DNA of 64,000 nucleotides from Candidatus Zixiibacteriota bacterium (GCA_030605835.1 JAUWHO010000048.1:43984-107983), one strand, 5' to 3'. Counted from the stretch's first letter, positions 43,669 to 54,113 are shown. A program made the numbers and translations. Notes: generated by a model from the sequence alone, not told the origin.

Positions 43669-43991
43669 CAAAGTGCTGGACTTTTTCCCTTCAATCCCTA
43701 AATTTGTGATTTCCGATTTACAGGAATCGGCACTGAATATAAGCTCAAGGAGGATTAGAAGCAAACGGTTTAAGGAAGTTTTTGAATTGGGGATAGCATC
43801 GCGGTGGAGTCCGCACCGACACTGGGTTTTCGGAGTTGGAACCATTCGCAAAAAACGGAGTTATTTACAGAGTTCTCGCAAGAAATGAGGAAAAGACTTG
43901 AGAATTTCTTCACAAGCTGTTATATTCCCCGGAAAAGCAGATGGACTCAAGGGTGATAAATTCTAGAGCCACGACAACCGGGAGAGTGGGT
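43669..43991. other. Divergent control region between the two kor operons
   Basis: About 320 bases separate korD (operon 1, minus) and korD (operon 2, plus). The plus-strand promoter is at 43898-43926. For the minus strand only a weak TTGCTT, 17 bases, TATATT is visible (about 43730-43765). No operator palindrome is obvious. Confidence 0.4.
43898..43926 (+). promoter_or_regulatory. Promoter of kor operon 2/hdr operon
   Basis: TTGAGA, 17-base spacer, TATATT. The start expected near 43933 leaves too little leader for an ATG at 43941, supporting the start at 43992. Confidence 0.65.
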
Positions 43992-44279
43992 ATGAAGTTC
44001 TGGCGTCGGCCACTGGATACCGATAAGATAAAAATTCCTCACGGGGAGCTTCACATAATCTGGGAGAGATGTAAAGGGTGCGGATTCTGTGTGGAGTATT
44101 GTCCCAAAGAGGTTTTGGAGCTCTCCACCGAATTCAACGCCAAAGGGTATCATCCCCCGGTGGCGGTGAAGGAGGAGGAATGCATCAACTGCGGGTTGTG
44201 CGAAGAGCTCTGCCCGGAGTTTGCGATCTTCCCGGTCCTTAAAGAGGAACCAGAAGAGGCGGAGGAGGTGAAGAAGTGA
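43992..44279 (+). CDS. korD: KorD ferredoxin-like subunit (operon 2)
   Basis: 95 aa. Clusters CKGCGFCVEYCP and CINCGLCEELCP. ATG at 43992 follows GGGAG by 7 bases. It carries a longer linker between clusters (NAKGYHPPVAV) than operon 1 korD, as in archaeal KorD. First gene of the kor2-hdr operon; overlaps korA by 4 bases. Confidence 0.88.
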   Translation: MKFWRRPLDTDKIKIPHGELHIIWERCKGCGFCVEYCPKEVLELSTEFNAKGYHPPVAVKEEECINCGLCEELCPEFAIFPVLKEEPEEAEEVKK

Positions 44280-45451
44280 CAAAGATTAAAACCGTCAAGG
44301 CCGATCCCAGGGATGTCCTCACCGGGGAGCATTATCTGGACGGCAACCACGCCAGCGCCGAGGGGGGCATCGCTGCTGGTTGTAAGTTCTTCGGTGGTTA
44401 CCCCATCACCCCCTCCACCGAGATCGCCGAGAGGATCAGCCAGCGTTTCCCCAAGGTGGGTGGAATTTTCATCCAGATGGAGGACGAGATGGCCTCCATG
44501 AACGCGATCCTGGGAGCCTCCTGGGGGGGAGTGAAGTCGATGACCTGTACCTCCGGGCCGGGATTCTCCCTGATGATGGAGAATTTCGGTTTGGGGATAA
44601 TGTTGGAGACCCCCTGTGTCTTAGTCAACGTCCAGCGCGGTGGTCCCTCCACCGGACTACCGACCTTGCCGGGGCAGGCCGACATGATGCAGGCCCGCTG
44701 GGGTTCCCACGGAGATTACGAGGTAATCGCCCTCTGCCCCGATTCCCCCCAGGAGTCCTTCGAGTTGACCATCCACGCCTTCAACCTCTCGGAAAGATAT
44801 CGGATTCCGGTTTTCGTCATGACTGATGAGTGCGTCGGGCACATGACCGAAAAGGTGGTCATCCCTGGGGCAGAGGAGATCGATCTGGTGCCTCGCCGTT
44901 ACACCGACAAATCACCGGAGGAGTACTGGCCTTACATTCCCGAGAAGGATTTGGTGCCGCTGATGCCTCCGGTGGGCAAGGGTTATAAGTTTCACATAAC
45001 CGGCTTGACCCATGACTATCGAGGTTATCCGGTCATAAACGCCGAGGTTCAGGAAAAATGTGTCCGCAGGTTGATGGACAAGATCATAAAGAACGCCAAG
45101 GATATCATCTGGATAGAGGAGAAGGATATCGAAGGGGCCGAAGTAGTTCTGCTCTCTTACGGTATCACCTCCCGAGTGGTTCAGCCCGCCATCGAGAAGG
45201 CCAAAAAGGAGGGAATCAAAGTGGGGCAGATCCGTTTGGTCACGGTCTGGCCCTTCCCGGAGGAGAGGGTGCGGGAGCTGGCGAGCAAGATCGGCGCCTA
45301 TGTGATGGTGGAGATGAACTACGGTCAGGTCTACTACGAGGTGGAGAGGTGCGCCGCCGGAAAGTGTAAGACCGTCTTAGTGCCCCACGCCGGAGGGACG
45401 GTCCATAACCCCGAAGATGTATATGTCGCCATAAAGGAAGCGGTCAAATGA
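44276..45451 (+). CDS. korA: 2-oxoacid:ferredoxin oxidoreductase alpha subunit KorA (operon 2)
   Basis: 391 aa, GTG start overlapping korD. YLDGNHASAEGGIAAGCKFFGGYPITPSTEIAERI, QMEDEMASMNAILGASWGGVKSMTCTSGPGFSL and VQRGGPSTGLPTLPGQADMMQARWGSHGD. Clearly diverged from operon 1 korA, so the pair is not a recent duplication and may act on different 2-oxoacids or in different directions. Confidence 0.93.
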   Translation: MTKIKTVKADPRDVLTGEHYLDGNHASAEGGIAAGCKFFGGYPITPSTEIAERISQRFPKVGGIFIQMEDEMASMNAILGASWGGVKSMTCTSGPGFSLMMENFGLGIMLETPCVLVNVQRGGPSTGLPTLPGQADMMQARWGSHGDYEVIALCPDSPQESFELTIHAFNLSERYRIPVFVMTDECVGHMTEKVVIPGAEEIDLVPRRYTDKSPEEYWPYIPEKDLVPLMPPVGKGYKFHITGLTHDYRGYPVINAEVQEKCVRRLMDKIIKNAKDIIWIEEKDIEGAEVVLLSYGITSRVVQPAIEKAKKEGIKVGQIRLVTVWPFPEERVRELASKIGAYVMVEMNYGQVYYEVERCAAGKCKTVLVPHAGGTVHNPEDVYVAIKEAVK

Positions 45452-46338
45452 GCACGGTAGAGATAGTAGAAGTTCGAGGCAAAGTCGAAAAAGAACACCC
45501 GATGGAGAAACTCCTGCGGATGGACCGCATTCCCCACATCTGGTGTCCCACCTGTGGGATCGGCACTGCCGTCAAAGCTTTCGCCACCGCCTTAGAACAG
45601 TTGGAGATCGATTACAACAATGTCGCTGTAGTCTCCGGGATAGGTTGCACCGGCAGGGTGGCGGGATACATGAAGTTGGACTCCTTCCACACCACCCACG
45701 GGCGGGCAGTTCCCTTTGCGGTCGGACTGGCCATCGCCAAACCGAAGATGAAGGTGGTGGTCTTCAGCGGTGACGGAGATCTGATTTCTATCGGCGGCAA
45801 CCACTTCATCCACACCGCCCGTCGGAATGTCGACATAACGGTCATCTGCGTCAACAATTTCATATACGCCATGACCGGAGGGCAGGTGGCTCCCACCACT
45901 CCCATCCTCGCCAACTCCTCTACCACCCCTTACGGCACCTTCGAGTATCCCTTCAACCTGCCGCTTCTGGCGGCCTCCAGCGGGGCGGTTTACGTCGCTC
46001 GCTGGACCGCACTGCACGTCCGCAGGTTGACCAACGCTTTTGCGGAGGCTCTGCAGAAGAGGGGTTTCTCCTTCGTGGAGGTCATCGCCCCGTGCTCCAC
46101 TCTGTACGCCCGCCGCAATAAATTGGGCGACGGTCTGAATCTGATGAAGTTCTACCACGACAACAGCATCATCAAGCACGGAGCCGATCCCCGAGAGGTC
46201 GATATCGGCTTTCAGGAAAAGATTGTGGTGGGGAAGTTCGTGGACATCGAAAAGCCGACCTATCTGGACTGTCTCAACGACGGTTACAAGAGGGTCTTCG
46301 GTGACGCCTATAAGGTTTACGGAGAAGAGGATGAGTAA
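45448..46338 (+). CDS. korB: 2-oxoacid:ferredoxin oxidoreductase beta subunit KorB (operon 2)
   Basis: 296 aa. PHIWCPTCGIGTAVKAFATAL, FSGDGDLISIGGNHFIHTARRNV and NNFIYAMTGGQVAPTTP are the cluster and TPP motifs; APCSTLYARRNKLGDGLNLM follows. Overlaps korA by 4 bases and korC by 8. Confidence 0.93.
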   Translation: MSTVEIVEVRGKVEKEHPMEKLLRMDRIPHIWCPTCGIGTAVKAFATALEQLEIDYNNVAVVSGIGCTGRVAGYMKLDSFHTTHGRAVPFAVGLAIAKPKMKVVVFSGDGDLISIGGNHFIHTARRNVDITVICVNNFIYAMTGGQVAPTTPILANSSTTPYGTFEYPFNLPLLAASSGAVYVARWTALHVRRLTNAFAEALQKRGFSFVEVIAPCSTLYARRNKLGDGLNLMKFYHDNSIIKHGADPREVDIGFQEKIVVGKFVDIEKPTYLDCLNDGYKRVFGDAYKVYGEEDE

Positions 46339-46903
46339 AACTGAGATAAAAATAACCGGCTTCGGTGGACAGGGAGTGATCCTGTGCGGCTATCTGATCG
46401 GCAAAGCCGCCTCCATCTACGATAACAAACATGCCACCCTCACCCAGAGCTTCGGGCCCGAGGCCCGGGGAAGCGCCTGCAGCGCCCAGGTGGTGGTCTC
46501 AGATTCGCGGGTGCTCTACCCCTACGTTACCCACCCCAGTATCATGCTGGCGATGTCCCACGACGGTTACGCCACCCACAAAAACAGCATGGCGGATGAG
46601 GCGGTCATACTCTACGATCAGGACTTGGTGAAGCCGGAGGAGCATAAAGCGGGTGTGAAGGTTTACGGGATTCCCGCTACCCGTTTCGCGGAGGAGCTGG
46701 GGCGCAAGATCGTCTCAAACATCGTGATGCTGGGCTTTTTCAGCGCCGTCACCGAACTCCTCGATAGGGAGGCGGTGCAGAAGGCGGTGGAGACCTCTGT
46801 CCCCAAGGGGACCGAGGAGCTGAATTTGAAGGCCTTCGACAAGGGTTACCAGTACGGGCTGGAGCTGAAGTCGGAGAAGGCGGAGGCGGTCACCAAAGCT
46901 TAA
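46331..46903 (+). CDS. korC: 2-oxoacid:ferredoxin oxidoreductase gamma subunit KorC (operon 2)
   Basis: 190 aa. ITGFGGQGVILCGYLIGKAASIYDN, ATLTQSFGPEARGSACSAQVVVSD and VPKGTEELNLKAFDKGYQYG. The frame is open upstream inside korB; the ATG at 46331 is the natural start. 29 bases before hdrA. Confidence 0.93.
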   Translation: MSKTEIKITGFGGQGVILCGYLIGKAASIYDNKHATLTQSFGPEARGSACSAQVVVSDSRVLYPYVTHPSIMLAMSHDGYATHKNSMADEAVILYDQDLVKPEEHKAGVKVYGIPATRFAEELGRKIVSNIVMLGFFSAVTELLDREAVQKAVETSVPKGTEELNLKAFDKGYQYGLELKSEKAEAVTKA

Positions 46904-46932
46904 GAGGTGCGAAAAGCCCCCTGGAGATAAAG

Positions 46933-49900
46933 ATGGCTGTTCCAGAAGCGACCACAGATCGTAGAGGGGTCTTAGTATTGGGTGGTGGGATTGCCGGAAT
47001 TCAAGCCGCCCTTGATCTGGCGGCCTCTCGAATTCCCGTCTATTTAGTCGAGAAGTCCGCCTCCATCGGGGGTCGGATGGCTCAATTAGATAAGACCTTC
47101 CCCACCATGGATTGCTCCATATGAATTCTGGGTCCCCGGATGATGGATGCCGGTCGGCATCCCAACATAAGATTGCTTACCAACTCGGAGCTGGTGGGAT
47201 TGGAGGGAGAGGCCGGAGATTTTAAGGCTCAGGTGAGAAGACATCCCCGTTACGTCAGCGAGGAGCTCTGCACCGGCTGTGGAGTCTGCGGCAGAAACTG
47301 CCCGGTGGAGGTCTTATCCGAGTTCGACGCCGGAGTGGGAAAGCGCAAAGCGGTTTACGTCCCCTTCCCGCAGGCGGTTCCCAATATCTACATCCTCGAT
47401 AAGGAGAATTGCACCGAGTGCGGCATCTGCGTGGAGAAATGTCCCCGCGACGCCATCGACCTCGATGATCCGGGTAAGGATCTGGAACTGAAGGTTGGCT
47501 CCGTCATCGTTGCCACCGGCTTCGAGGTCTTCGACCCCACGGTGGTGAAGGCTTACGGTTTCGGGCTCTACGATAACGTCGTCACCAGCATGCAGATGGA
47601 GAGGCTCCTCAACGCCTCCGGGCCGACCCAGGGACACATCCTTCGTCCCTCCGACGGGAAGGTCCCCAGAAAGATAGGTTTCGTGCAGTGCGTCGGCACC
47701 CGCGGGGAGGCCGGTTTACAATACTGTTCCCGCTTCTGCTGCATGAACAGTATCAAGGACTGTATGCTGGTCAAACAGCATGCCCCCGAGATCGAGGAGC
47801 TGAAGATCTTCTACATCGATATCCGGGCCGCCGGAAAGGGGTTCGAGGAGTTCTACCAGCGCTCTTTGGAGATGCCGGAGCTGACCTATATCCGCGGCCG
47901 TCCCTCCAAGATACTTGAAGACCCGCAGACGAAGGACCTGGTAGTTCAAGTAGAAGACGGCGAAGCCGGGAAGATAAACGATTTCCAGCTCGACATGGTT
48001 GTACTCTCCTCCGGAGCGGTGGCCAACAAGACCAATCAGAAGTTGGCAGAGATCTTAGGGATAGAGCGGGAGGAGACCGGTTTCTTCACATCCGGGGAGG
48101 AGACCGGTTCCCCGCTTGAGTCCACAAAAGAGGGGATCTATCTCTGTGGCTGTGCCTCCGGGATAAACGATATCTCCGATTCGGTCGCCCAGGGTTCGGG
48201 AGCGGCGGCGGCGGCGGAGAAGCATCTCGCCAAACTGAGGATCGAGGAGAAAAAGGAGGAGATCCCTGAACTTGATGTCAGTGGGCCGCCCCGGATCGGG
48301 GTCTTCGTCTGTCACTGCGGCATCAACATCGCCGGAGTTTTAGATATCGACGCTCTGAAGAAGTACGCCGAGACTCTGCCCGATGTAGTCTTCGTTCGAG
48401 ACAGCCTCTTCCTCTGTTCCGACGACGGTCAGAGGCGGCTGCAGGATATGATCAAGAAAAAGAAACTCAACCGCGTCGTTGCCGCCGCCTGTACCCCCAG
48501 AACCCACGAGCCGATCTTCCGAGAAAGCTGCGCCCGGATCGGTTTGAACCCCTATCTCTTCGAGATGGTGAACGTCAGAGACCAGTGCAGTTGGGTTCAC
48601 ACCGAAGAGCCCCAGGAGGCGACCGAGAAGGCGAAAGACTTAATCAGAATGGGAGTCGCGAAAGCACGCCTGCTTGAACCTCTCTACAAGCAGTCAATCA
48701 AGATTGACCGCAAGGTCTTAGTCATCGGAGGCGGCATCTCCGGGATGCGGGCCGCTTTAGATTTAGACGCTCAAGGTTTCCAGGTTACTCTGATCGAGAA
48801 AGAAGGGAAACTGGGGGGAAGCTTGAACGATATTCACCGTATCTATCCGCAGGACCTCTCCGCTTCCGAGTTGGTCGAGACCATGATGCAGAAGATCAAA
48901 AACAGCAAGATTGAGGTCCTCACCGAGATCGAAATCACCGACATCAAAGGTTTTATTGGTAACTTCGAGGTCTTCACCAGTAAAGGCGGACTCAAAGTCG
49001 GCACCATCGTTCTGGCGATCGGCGGAGAACTCTACGAGCCCGAGGGGGATTTCGGTTACGGGAAGTTCAAAAACGTCATCACCAATCTGGACCTGGAACG
49101 GATGATCAGAGATAACCAAGGCGATATCATAATCGACGGCGAAAAGCCGACGACGGTCGCCTTCATCCAGTGCGTCGGCTCCCGAGACTTAGAGAAAAAC
49201 CCCGCCTGCTCCCGCTTTTGCTGTCCCACCACCATCAAACAGGCCCTCGAGCTTAAGAAGAGAGGAACGAACGTGGTGGTCTTCCACCGCGATATGAGAA
49301 CCGTCGGGACCAGGGCGGAGGAGCACTACCGCAAAGCCCGGGAGATGGGGGTGCGCTTCCTGAAATACAGTCCGGAGATGAAACCTCAGGTGGTCGGAGA
49401 AGGAAAAGCCTCCGGTGTAGAGTTGTTAGAGCCGGCTTTGAATCGAAATCTGACACTGCCGGTGGATGCGGTGGTGTTGGCCTGCGGCATGATCCCTAAT
49501 GAAGTCGAAACCGGAAGGTTGCAGGGGATTCTGAAGGTGCCCCGCGGTGCGGACGGTTTCTTCATGGAGAGACACGCCAAGCTGGGCCCGGTGGAGACCA
49601 CCGTGGAGGGAGTCTTCGTCTGCGGTACCGCTCAGGGTCCCAAGGACATCTCCGATTCGATCGCCCAGGGTTCTGCCGCCGCCGCCAAGGTGGCTACCTT
49701 CATCTGCAGGGACACTATTGAGCTTGAACCCACCACCTCCATCGTCGATGCCGATATGTGTCGTGGTTGCGGGAAGTGCGTCCGAGTATGCGAATTCCTG
49801 GCCCCCAAGCTGGTGGAGAAATCCCCCGGAATCTTCGTGGCCGAGATCAACCAGGCTCTGTGCAAGGGGTGTGGAACCTGTGCCTCCTGGTGTCCCACCG

Positions 49901-49977
49901 GCGCCATCACGGCTAAACATTTCACCGACAGACAGGTAGAATCGATGATAGAGACTTTCCTCACGGAGGCGGTTTGA
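46933..49977 (+). CDS. hdrA: Selenocysteine-containing HdrA, tandem HdrA-HdrA form
   Basis: Flavin- and Fe-S-containing subunit that can split or merge electron pairs. Read through the TGA at 47122-47124 as Sec64, the protein is 1014 aa; the context MDCSI-U-ILGPRMMDAGRHPN matches HdrA, where a Cys (Sec in some methanogens) sits. The half before the TGA is only 63 codons, too short to be real alone. Domains: FAD GGGIAG (17-22), Sec64, ferredoxin clusters starting C113 and C160; a second HdrA unit beginning RIGVFVCHCGINIAG (about 455), FAD GGGISG (599-604) but with YPQDLSASE where the Cys/Sec site should be; C-terminal ferredoxin clusters from C943 and C977. ATG follows GGAGATAA. Next gene is mvhD. 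Confidence 0.9.
47145..47162 (+). promoter_or_regulatory. Bacterial SECIS hairpin of hdrA copy 1
   Basis: Arms GGATGCC / GGCATCC with loop GGTC, starting 20 bases after the TGA. The GGU-containing apical loop matches the SelB-binding loop of E. coli fdhF. Stem and position are matched in the second hdrA. Confidence 0.82.
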
Positions 49978-49980
49978 GAT

Positions 49981-50448
49981 ATGAGCACCAAGTTGTCCTC
50001 TATAACTAAGAAGAAGACCTCCGAAAAGAAATTCACTCCCAGGATCGTGGTCTTCGCCTGCAACTGGTGCAGTTACGCCGGGGCCGACAATGCCGGAGTG
50101 AGTCGCATCCAATATTCGCCCAACTTCCGGATCATTCGCACGATGTGCTCCGGTCGGGTCACCCCCGGGATGGTGCTGAAGGCTTTCAAGTTAGGCGCCG
50201 ACGGGGTTTTGGTCTCCGGCTGCCATCTCGGGGACTGCCACTACATCTTCGGCAATCATCGCGCCATCGAGAATTTTGAGAGGACTCAGGCGATAATCAA
50301 AACCCTGGGTCTGGAGGAGGGGCGCCTGAGATTGGAATGGGTGTCCGCCGCCGAAGGTCCCAGGTTCGGACAGCTGATCGATGAGTTCGTGGGAGAGGTG
50401 ACCAAGTTGGGACCGAGCCCGCTTAACAACTCTAACCGCCGGAAGTGA
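49981..50448 (+). CDS. mvhD: MvhD-like [2Fe-2S] electron-transfer subunit
   Basis: 155 aa. [33 protein letters not shown] and VLVSGCHLGDCHYIFGN are the Cys-rich MvhD motifs. In methanogens MvhD links hydrogenase or formate dehydrogenase to HdrA. Here it is 3 bases after hdrA and no hydrogenase is present, so its donor or acceptor is unknown. A second MvhD domain is fused to the downstream HdrA. Confidence 0.92.
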   Translation: MSTKLSSITKKKTSEKKFTPRIVVFACNWCSYAGADNAGVSRIQYSPNFRIIRTMCSGRVTPGMVLKAFKLGADGVLVSGCHLGDCHYIFGNHRAIENFERTQAIIKTLGLEEGRLRLEWVSAAEGPRFGQLIDEFVGEVTKLGPSPLNNSNRRK

Positions 50449-50449
50449 G

Positions 50450-51589
50450 ATGGATACGACCACTGCATATCTCAAGAAAAACCGGGTTTTCAACTGTCTG
50501 GAGTGCGGGAAATGCACTGCGGTCTGCCCCATCTCTCGCTTCAACGGCACCTATTCCCCCAGAAGGTTTGCCAGCCGTGGGATCTTTTACGGGAGCGGAG
50601 ACATCGGCAAGGACAATCTATTGTGGTCCTGTCTGACCTGCAAACAATGCTCTCTGGTCTGCCCCGCAAATGTTAACTACTCCGAGTTCATGCGGGATGC
50701 CCGAGTTGAGGCTCGGGCTATGGGTTTCAGCGGCAATCCCTCTCACAGCGGGGCCCTTCACTACATAATGGAGATGACGGCGTCGCCGGATCTGAAGCAG
50801 CAGCGCACCGGCTGGATTACGGAGGATCTGAAGACCTGTAAAGAGGGGGAGATACTCTTTTTCGTGGGCTGTCTCCCCTACTACCAGGATTTCTTCTCCA
50901 AGGATCTCGATTTTTCTCCGATCGACATCGCCAAAGATAGCATAAAGATTCTGAACCATCTGGGAATTGTTCCGGTGGTGTTGGAAGACGAGCGCTGTTG
51001 TGGGCATGATTTCTACTGGAGCGGAGACTTAGAGAATTTTATGAAGCTGGCGGAACTGAACTTGAAGGAGTTCGAAAAGGCAGGGGTCAAGACCATCGTC
51101 ACCGCCTGTCCGGAAGGGGCTCTGACCTTAAAAAAACTCTATCCGGAGCAGTTTGGAGCGGTCAGCTACTCCGTCTTGCACCTCTCCGAGCTTATAGCCG
51201 AAAACCTCGACAAGTTTAAATTGAATGAGATAAAATCGCGAATCACTTTTCAGGACCCCTGTCGCTTGGGACGTTACTTGGACATCTACGAGGCCCCCAG
51301 AAAGGTAATGAGTGCCATTCCCGGAGCCCAGTTCCGGGAGATGCAGAGAAGTGGTAAAAAGGCGGTCTGCTGCGGCACCTCCGCCTGGACCAACTGCGAT
51401 AGTTACTCCAAGCAGATTCAGAGTTGGCGCTTGAAGGAGGCGAAGGGGGTGGGGGCAGATATTCTCGTCACCGCCTGCCCCAAATGTCAGATACATTTTC
51501 GCTGTGCTAATAAGAACGAAGAGAACGGGAAAAATATAGACATAGAGATACAAGATCTAGTTAGCCTCTTTGCCTCTGCCTTGGCGTAG
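50450..51589 (+). CDS. hdrCB: HdrC-HdrB fusion (HdrD-like), heterodisulfide-reductase catalytic subunit
   Basis: 379 aa. N-terminal HdrC part: CLECGKCTAVCPISRFNG and CLTCKQCSLVCP (two [4Fe-4S]). C-terminal HdrB part: two CCG domains, the first with FFVGCLPYYQDFF ... EDERCCGHDFYW, the second with TFQDPCRLGRYLD ... KAVCCGTSAW ... TACPKCQIHF, as needed for the noncubane clusters. The natural disulfide or other substrate in a non-methanogen is unknown; bacillithiol disulfide is conceivable but unsupported. One base after mvhD. Confidence 0.9.
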   Translation: MDTTTAYLKKNRVFNCLECGKCTAVCPISRFNGTYSPRRFASRGIFYGSGDIGKDNLLWSCLTCKQCSLVCPANVNYSEFMRDARVEARAMGFSGNPSHSGALHYIMEMTASPDLKQQRTGWITEDLKTCKEGEILFFVGCLPYYQDFFSKDLDFSPIDIAKDSIKILNHLGIVPVVLEDERCCGHDFYWSGDLENFMKLAELNLKEFEKAGVKTIVTACPEGALTLKKLYPEQFGAVSYSVLHLSELIAENLDKFKLNEIKSRITFQDPCRLGRYLDIYEAPRKVMSAIPGAQFREMQRSGKKAVCCGTSAWTNCDSYSKQIQSWRLKEAKGVGADILVTACPKCQIHFRCANKNEENGKNIDIEIQDLVSLFASALA

Positions 51590-51617
51590 AGAGCTTTGAT
51601 ATAGACCGGAGGAGAAG

Positions 51618-54113
51618 ATGACCGATGAGATGAAAAAGCCCGATGATTTGCGGATAGGCGTTTTCGTGTGTGACTGCGGGCTCAACATCGCCGGGACCGT
51701 GGACTGCAGGGCGGTGGCCGAATACGCCGAGACCTTAGATGATGTAGTGGCGGTGGTGCGCAATAAATACACCTGCGCCGACCCCGGTCAGAACGAGATC
51801 AAAAGGGCGATCGAAGAACACAACTTGAATCGAGTTGTCGTTGCCTCCTGCACCCCTAAGATCCACGAGCCCACTTTCAGGAACTGCGTAGCTGAAGCCG
51901 GGCTCAATCCCTACCTCTTCGAGATGGTCAACATCCGGGAACACTGCAGCTGGGTACACCAGCGCGAGAAAGAGAAGGCCACTGAGAAAGCCAAAGACTT
52001 AATTAGAAGCGGGGTGGCCCGAGCTCGCTTCTTAGAGCCCCAAATCGAGGAGGAGGTGCCGGTCACCAAGGCGGCCTTGGTTATCGGTGGCGGCATCGCC
52101 GGCATCCAGGCGGCATTAGATCTGGCCGACGCCGGGCATAAGGTCTATCTGGTGGAGAAGGAGCCCTCCATCGGGGGGATCATGGCCGCCATCGACAAGA
52201 CCTATCCCACCATGGACTGCTCCATATGAATACTCGGGCCCAAGATGATGGATGTCGGTCGACATCCCAACATAACCTTATACTCATACAGCGAAGTTGA
52301 TGCCCTCACCGGTTTCGTCGGCAACTTCCACATCACCATCCGCCGGAAGGCCCGCTACGTGGTGGAGAGTGAATGCACCGCCTGCAACGATTGTGTGGAG
52401 GTTTGTCCGGTGGTGGTCCCGGACGAATATCAGCAGGGCTTCTCCTCCCGCAAAGCGATCTACATCCCCTTTCCCCAGGCGGTTCCCTCGGCTTACGTTC
52501 TCAACATGGAGGAGTGTCTGGGGAATAACCCCATCGCTTGCGGGAAGTGTGCGGAGGCCTGCGAGAAGAAGTGCATCGACTACGATATGCAGGATGAGCT
52601 TATAAACATCGAGGTCGGCGTCGTCATCGTCGCCACCGGCATGGAGGTCTACGACCCCACGGAGCTGGATGAGTTCGGGTACACCCGTCACGAGAACGTT
52701 GTCACCAGCATGGAGTTTGAGCGTTTGATCTGCGCCGGCGGACCCACGGAGGGACATTTCCTCCGTCCCACCGACCGTGAGACTCCGAAGACTATCGGGT
52801 TCATTCAATGCGTCGGCTCCCGCTCCGAGAACCGTGGCAATCCATACTGCAGTAATATTTGCTGTATGAACACCGTCAAAGACACTCTACTTCTGAGAGA
52901 CCACTATCCCGATATTGAGGCCAAGGTCTTCTACATAGACATCCGCGCCTTCGGGAAGGGGTTCGAGGACCTGTACAAGAGGAGCCGGGAGGGGGGGGTA
53001 AAGTATATTCGCGGGATTCCCGGAGAGATCGAAGAGAACCCGGAGACTAAAAACCTCCTGTTGACGGTCGAAAACACAACTACCGGACAGTTGGAAAAAC
53101 ATGAGCTGCAGATGGTGGTTCTCTCCCTGGGACTGGTGCCTCGCCACGATGGGGATCTCCTGAAGAGATTTTTGACTCTATCCAACACCGTCGATGGATT
53201 CCTGATGGAATGCCACCCGAAGCTGAAGCCGGTGGATGCCCCCACCCGGGGGGTATTCTTCGCCGGCTGTGTGGAAGCCCCCAAGGACATAAAGGACAGC
53301 GTTACCCAGGCGGGAGCGGCGGCGGCGCGTGCCAGCATCCTCCTTAATGCCGGTAAGGTGAAGGTTGAGGCTATCACCTCTCGTATAATCGAAGAGAAAT
53401 GTAACTACTGTGGTATCTGTGCGCGGGTATGTCCCTATCACGCCATAATGGAGCCCGACAGAAAGGCAAAAAAGGCCCCGGTGGTGATTCAAGCCGCCTG
53501 CGCCGGCTGCGGAACCTGTGCCGCTGAATGTCCTCAGGACGCCATCGAGATGAGACACTACCGCGACGAGCAGTATCTGGCCCAGATTGAGGCTTTGATG
53601 GCGGAGAGACCACACGAGCATATCGTCACCTTCGCCTGCAACTGGTGTTCTTATCCCGGGGGAGACGATGCCGGCACTGCTAGGTTGCAATATCCCACAA
53701 GTTGTCGGCTCATCCGCACCATGTGTTCTGGTCGCGTGGATGAGGACTTTGTGATGCACGCCTTTCGGCTGGGTGCCCCCATAGTCTTGGTCTCCGGCTG
53801 TCATTTCTCCGACTGCCATTACATCGACGCGGTGCAATGGACTCAAAAAAGAGTTGAGCGGATGTGGAATAAATTGGAGCGATTAGGTATCCGCCCGGAA
53901 AGGTTACAGTTGGATTGGATAAGCGCCGCAGATGGGCAAAAATTCGCTAGGGTGATGCGAGAGTTGGAGGAGATGCTCAAGACTGTGACCATGGAGGAGA
54001 TCAAGCACACCATGGAGGTTTTGAGCAACGGAAAGGCCGAGAAGAAAGCCACAGCCGCCAAGAAGGCGAAGGTGAAGAAGAAAACTCCTACCAAAAAAGC
54101 AAAGGTGGAATAG
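51618..54113 (+). CDS. hdrA: Selenocysteine-containing HdrA fused to MvhD
   Basis: 831 aa with Sec204 at the TGA 52227-52229, context [20 protein letters not shown]. Domains: HdrA N-terminal domain ([25 protein letters not shown]), FAD GGGIAG (157-162), Sec204, ferredoxin [12 protein letters not shown] (from C253) plus [13 protein letters not shown], a further [24 protein letters not shown] pair, then a fused MvhD domain from [15 protein letters not shown] (about 672) to about 805. The last 30 residues are Lys/Ala/Thr-rich ([17 protein letters not shown]), an odd histone-H1-like tail. ATG follows GGAGGAGAAG. Reading the TGA as stop would split one conserved protein in two. Confidence 0.9.
52250..52267 (+). 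promoter_or_regulatory. Bacterial SECIS hairpin of hdrA copy 2
   Basis: Arms GGATGTC / GACATCC with loop GGTC, again starting 20 bases after the TGA. Compared with copy 1, GCC to GTC (Ala to Val) on the 5' arm is matched by CGG to CGA (both Arg) on the 3' arm, keeping the pair. Confidence 0.82.

Noticed and set aside
47125..49977. Separate gene starting at the ATG at 47140 after an hdrA fragment
   Set aside because: The frame is continuous with 46933 through a TGA in a conserved HdrA motif, and a hairpin with covarying partner follows; selenocysteine explains it better. The same applies to 52245.
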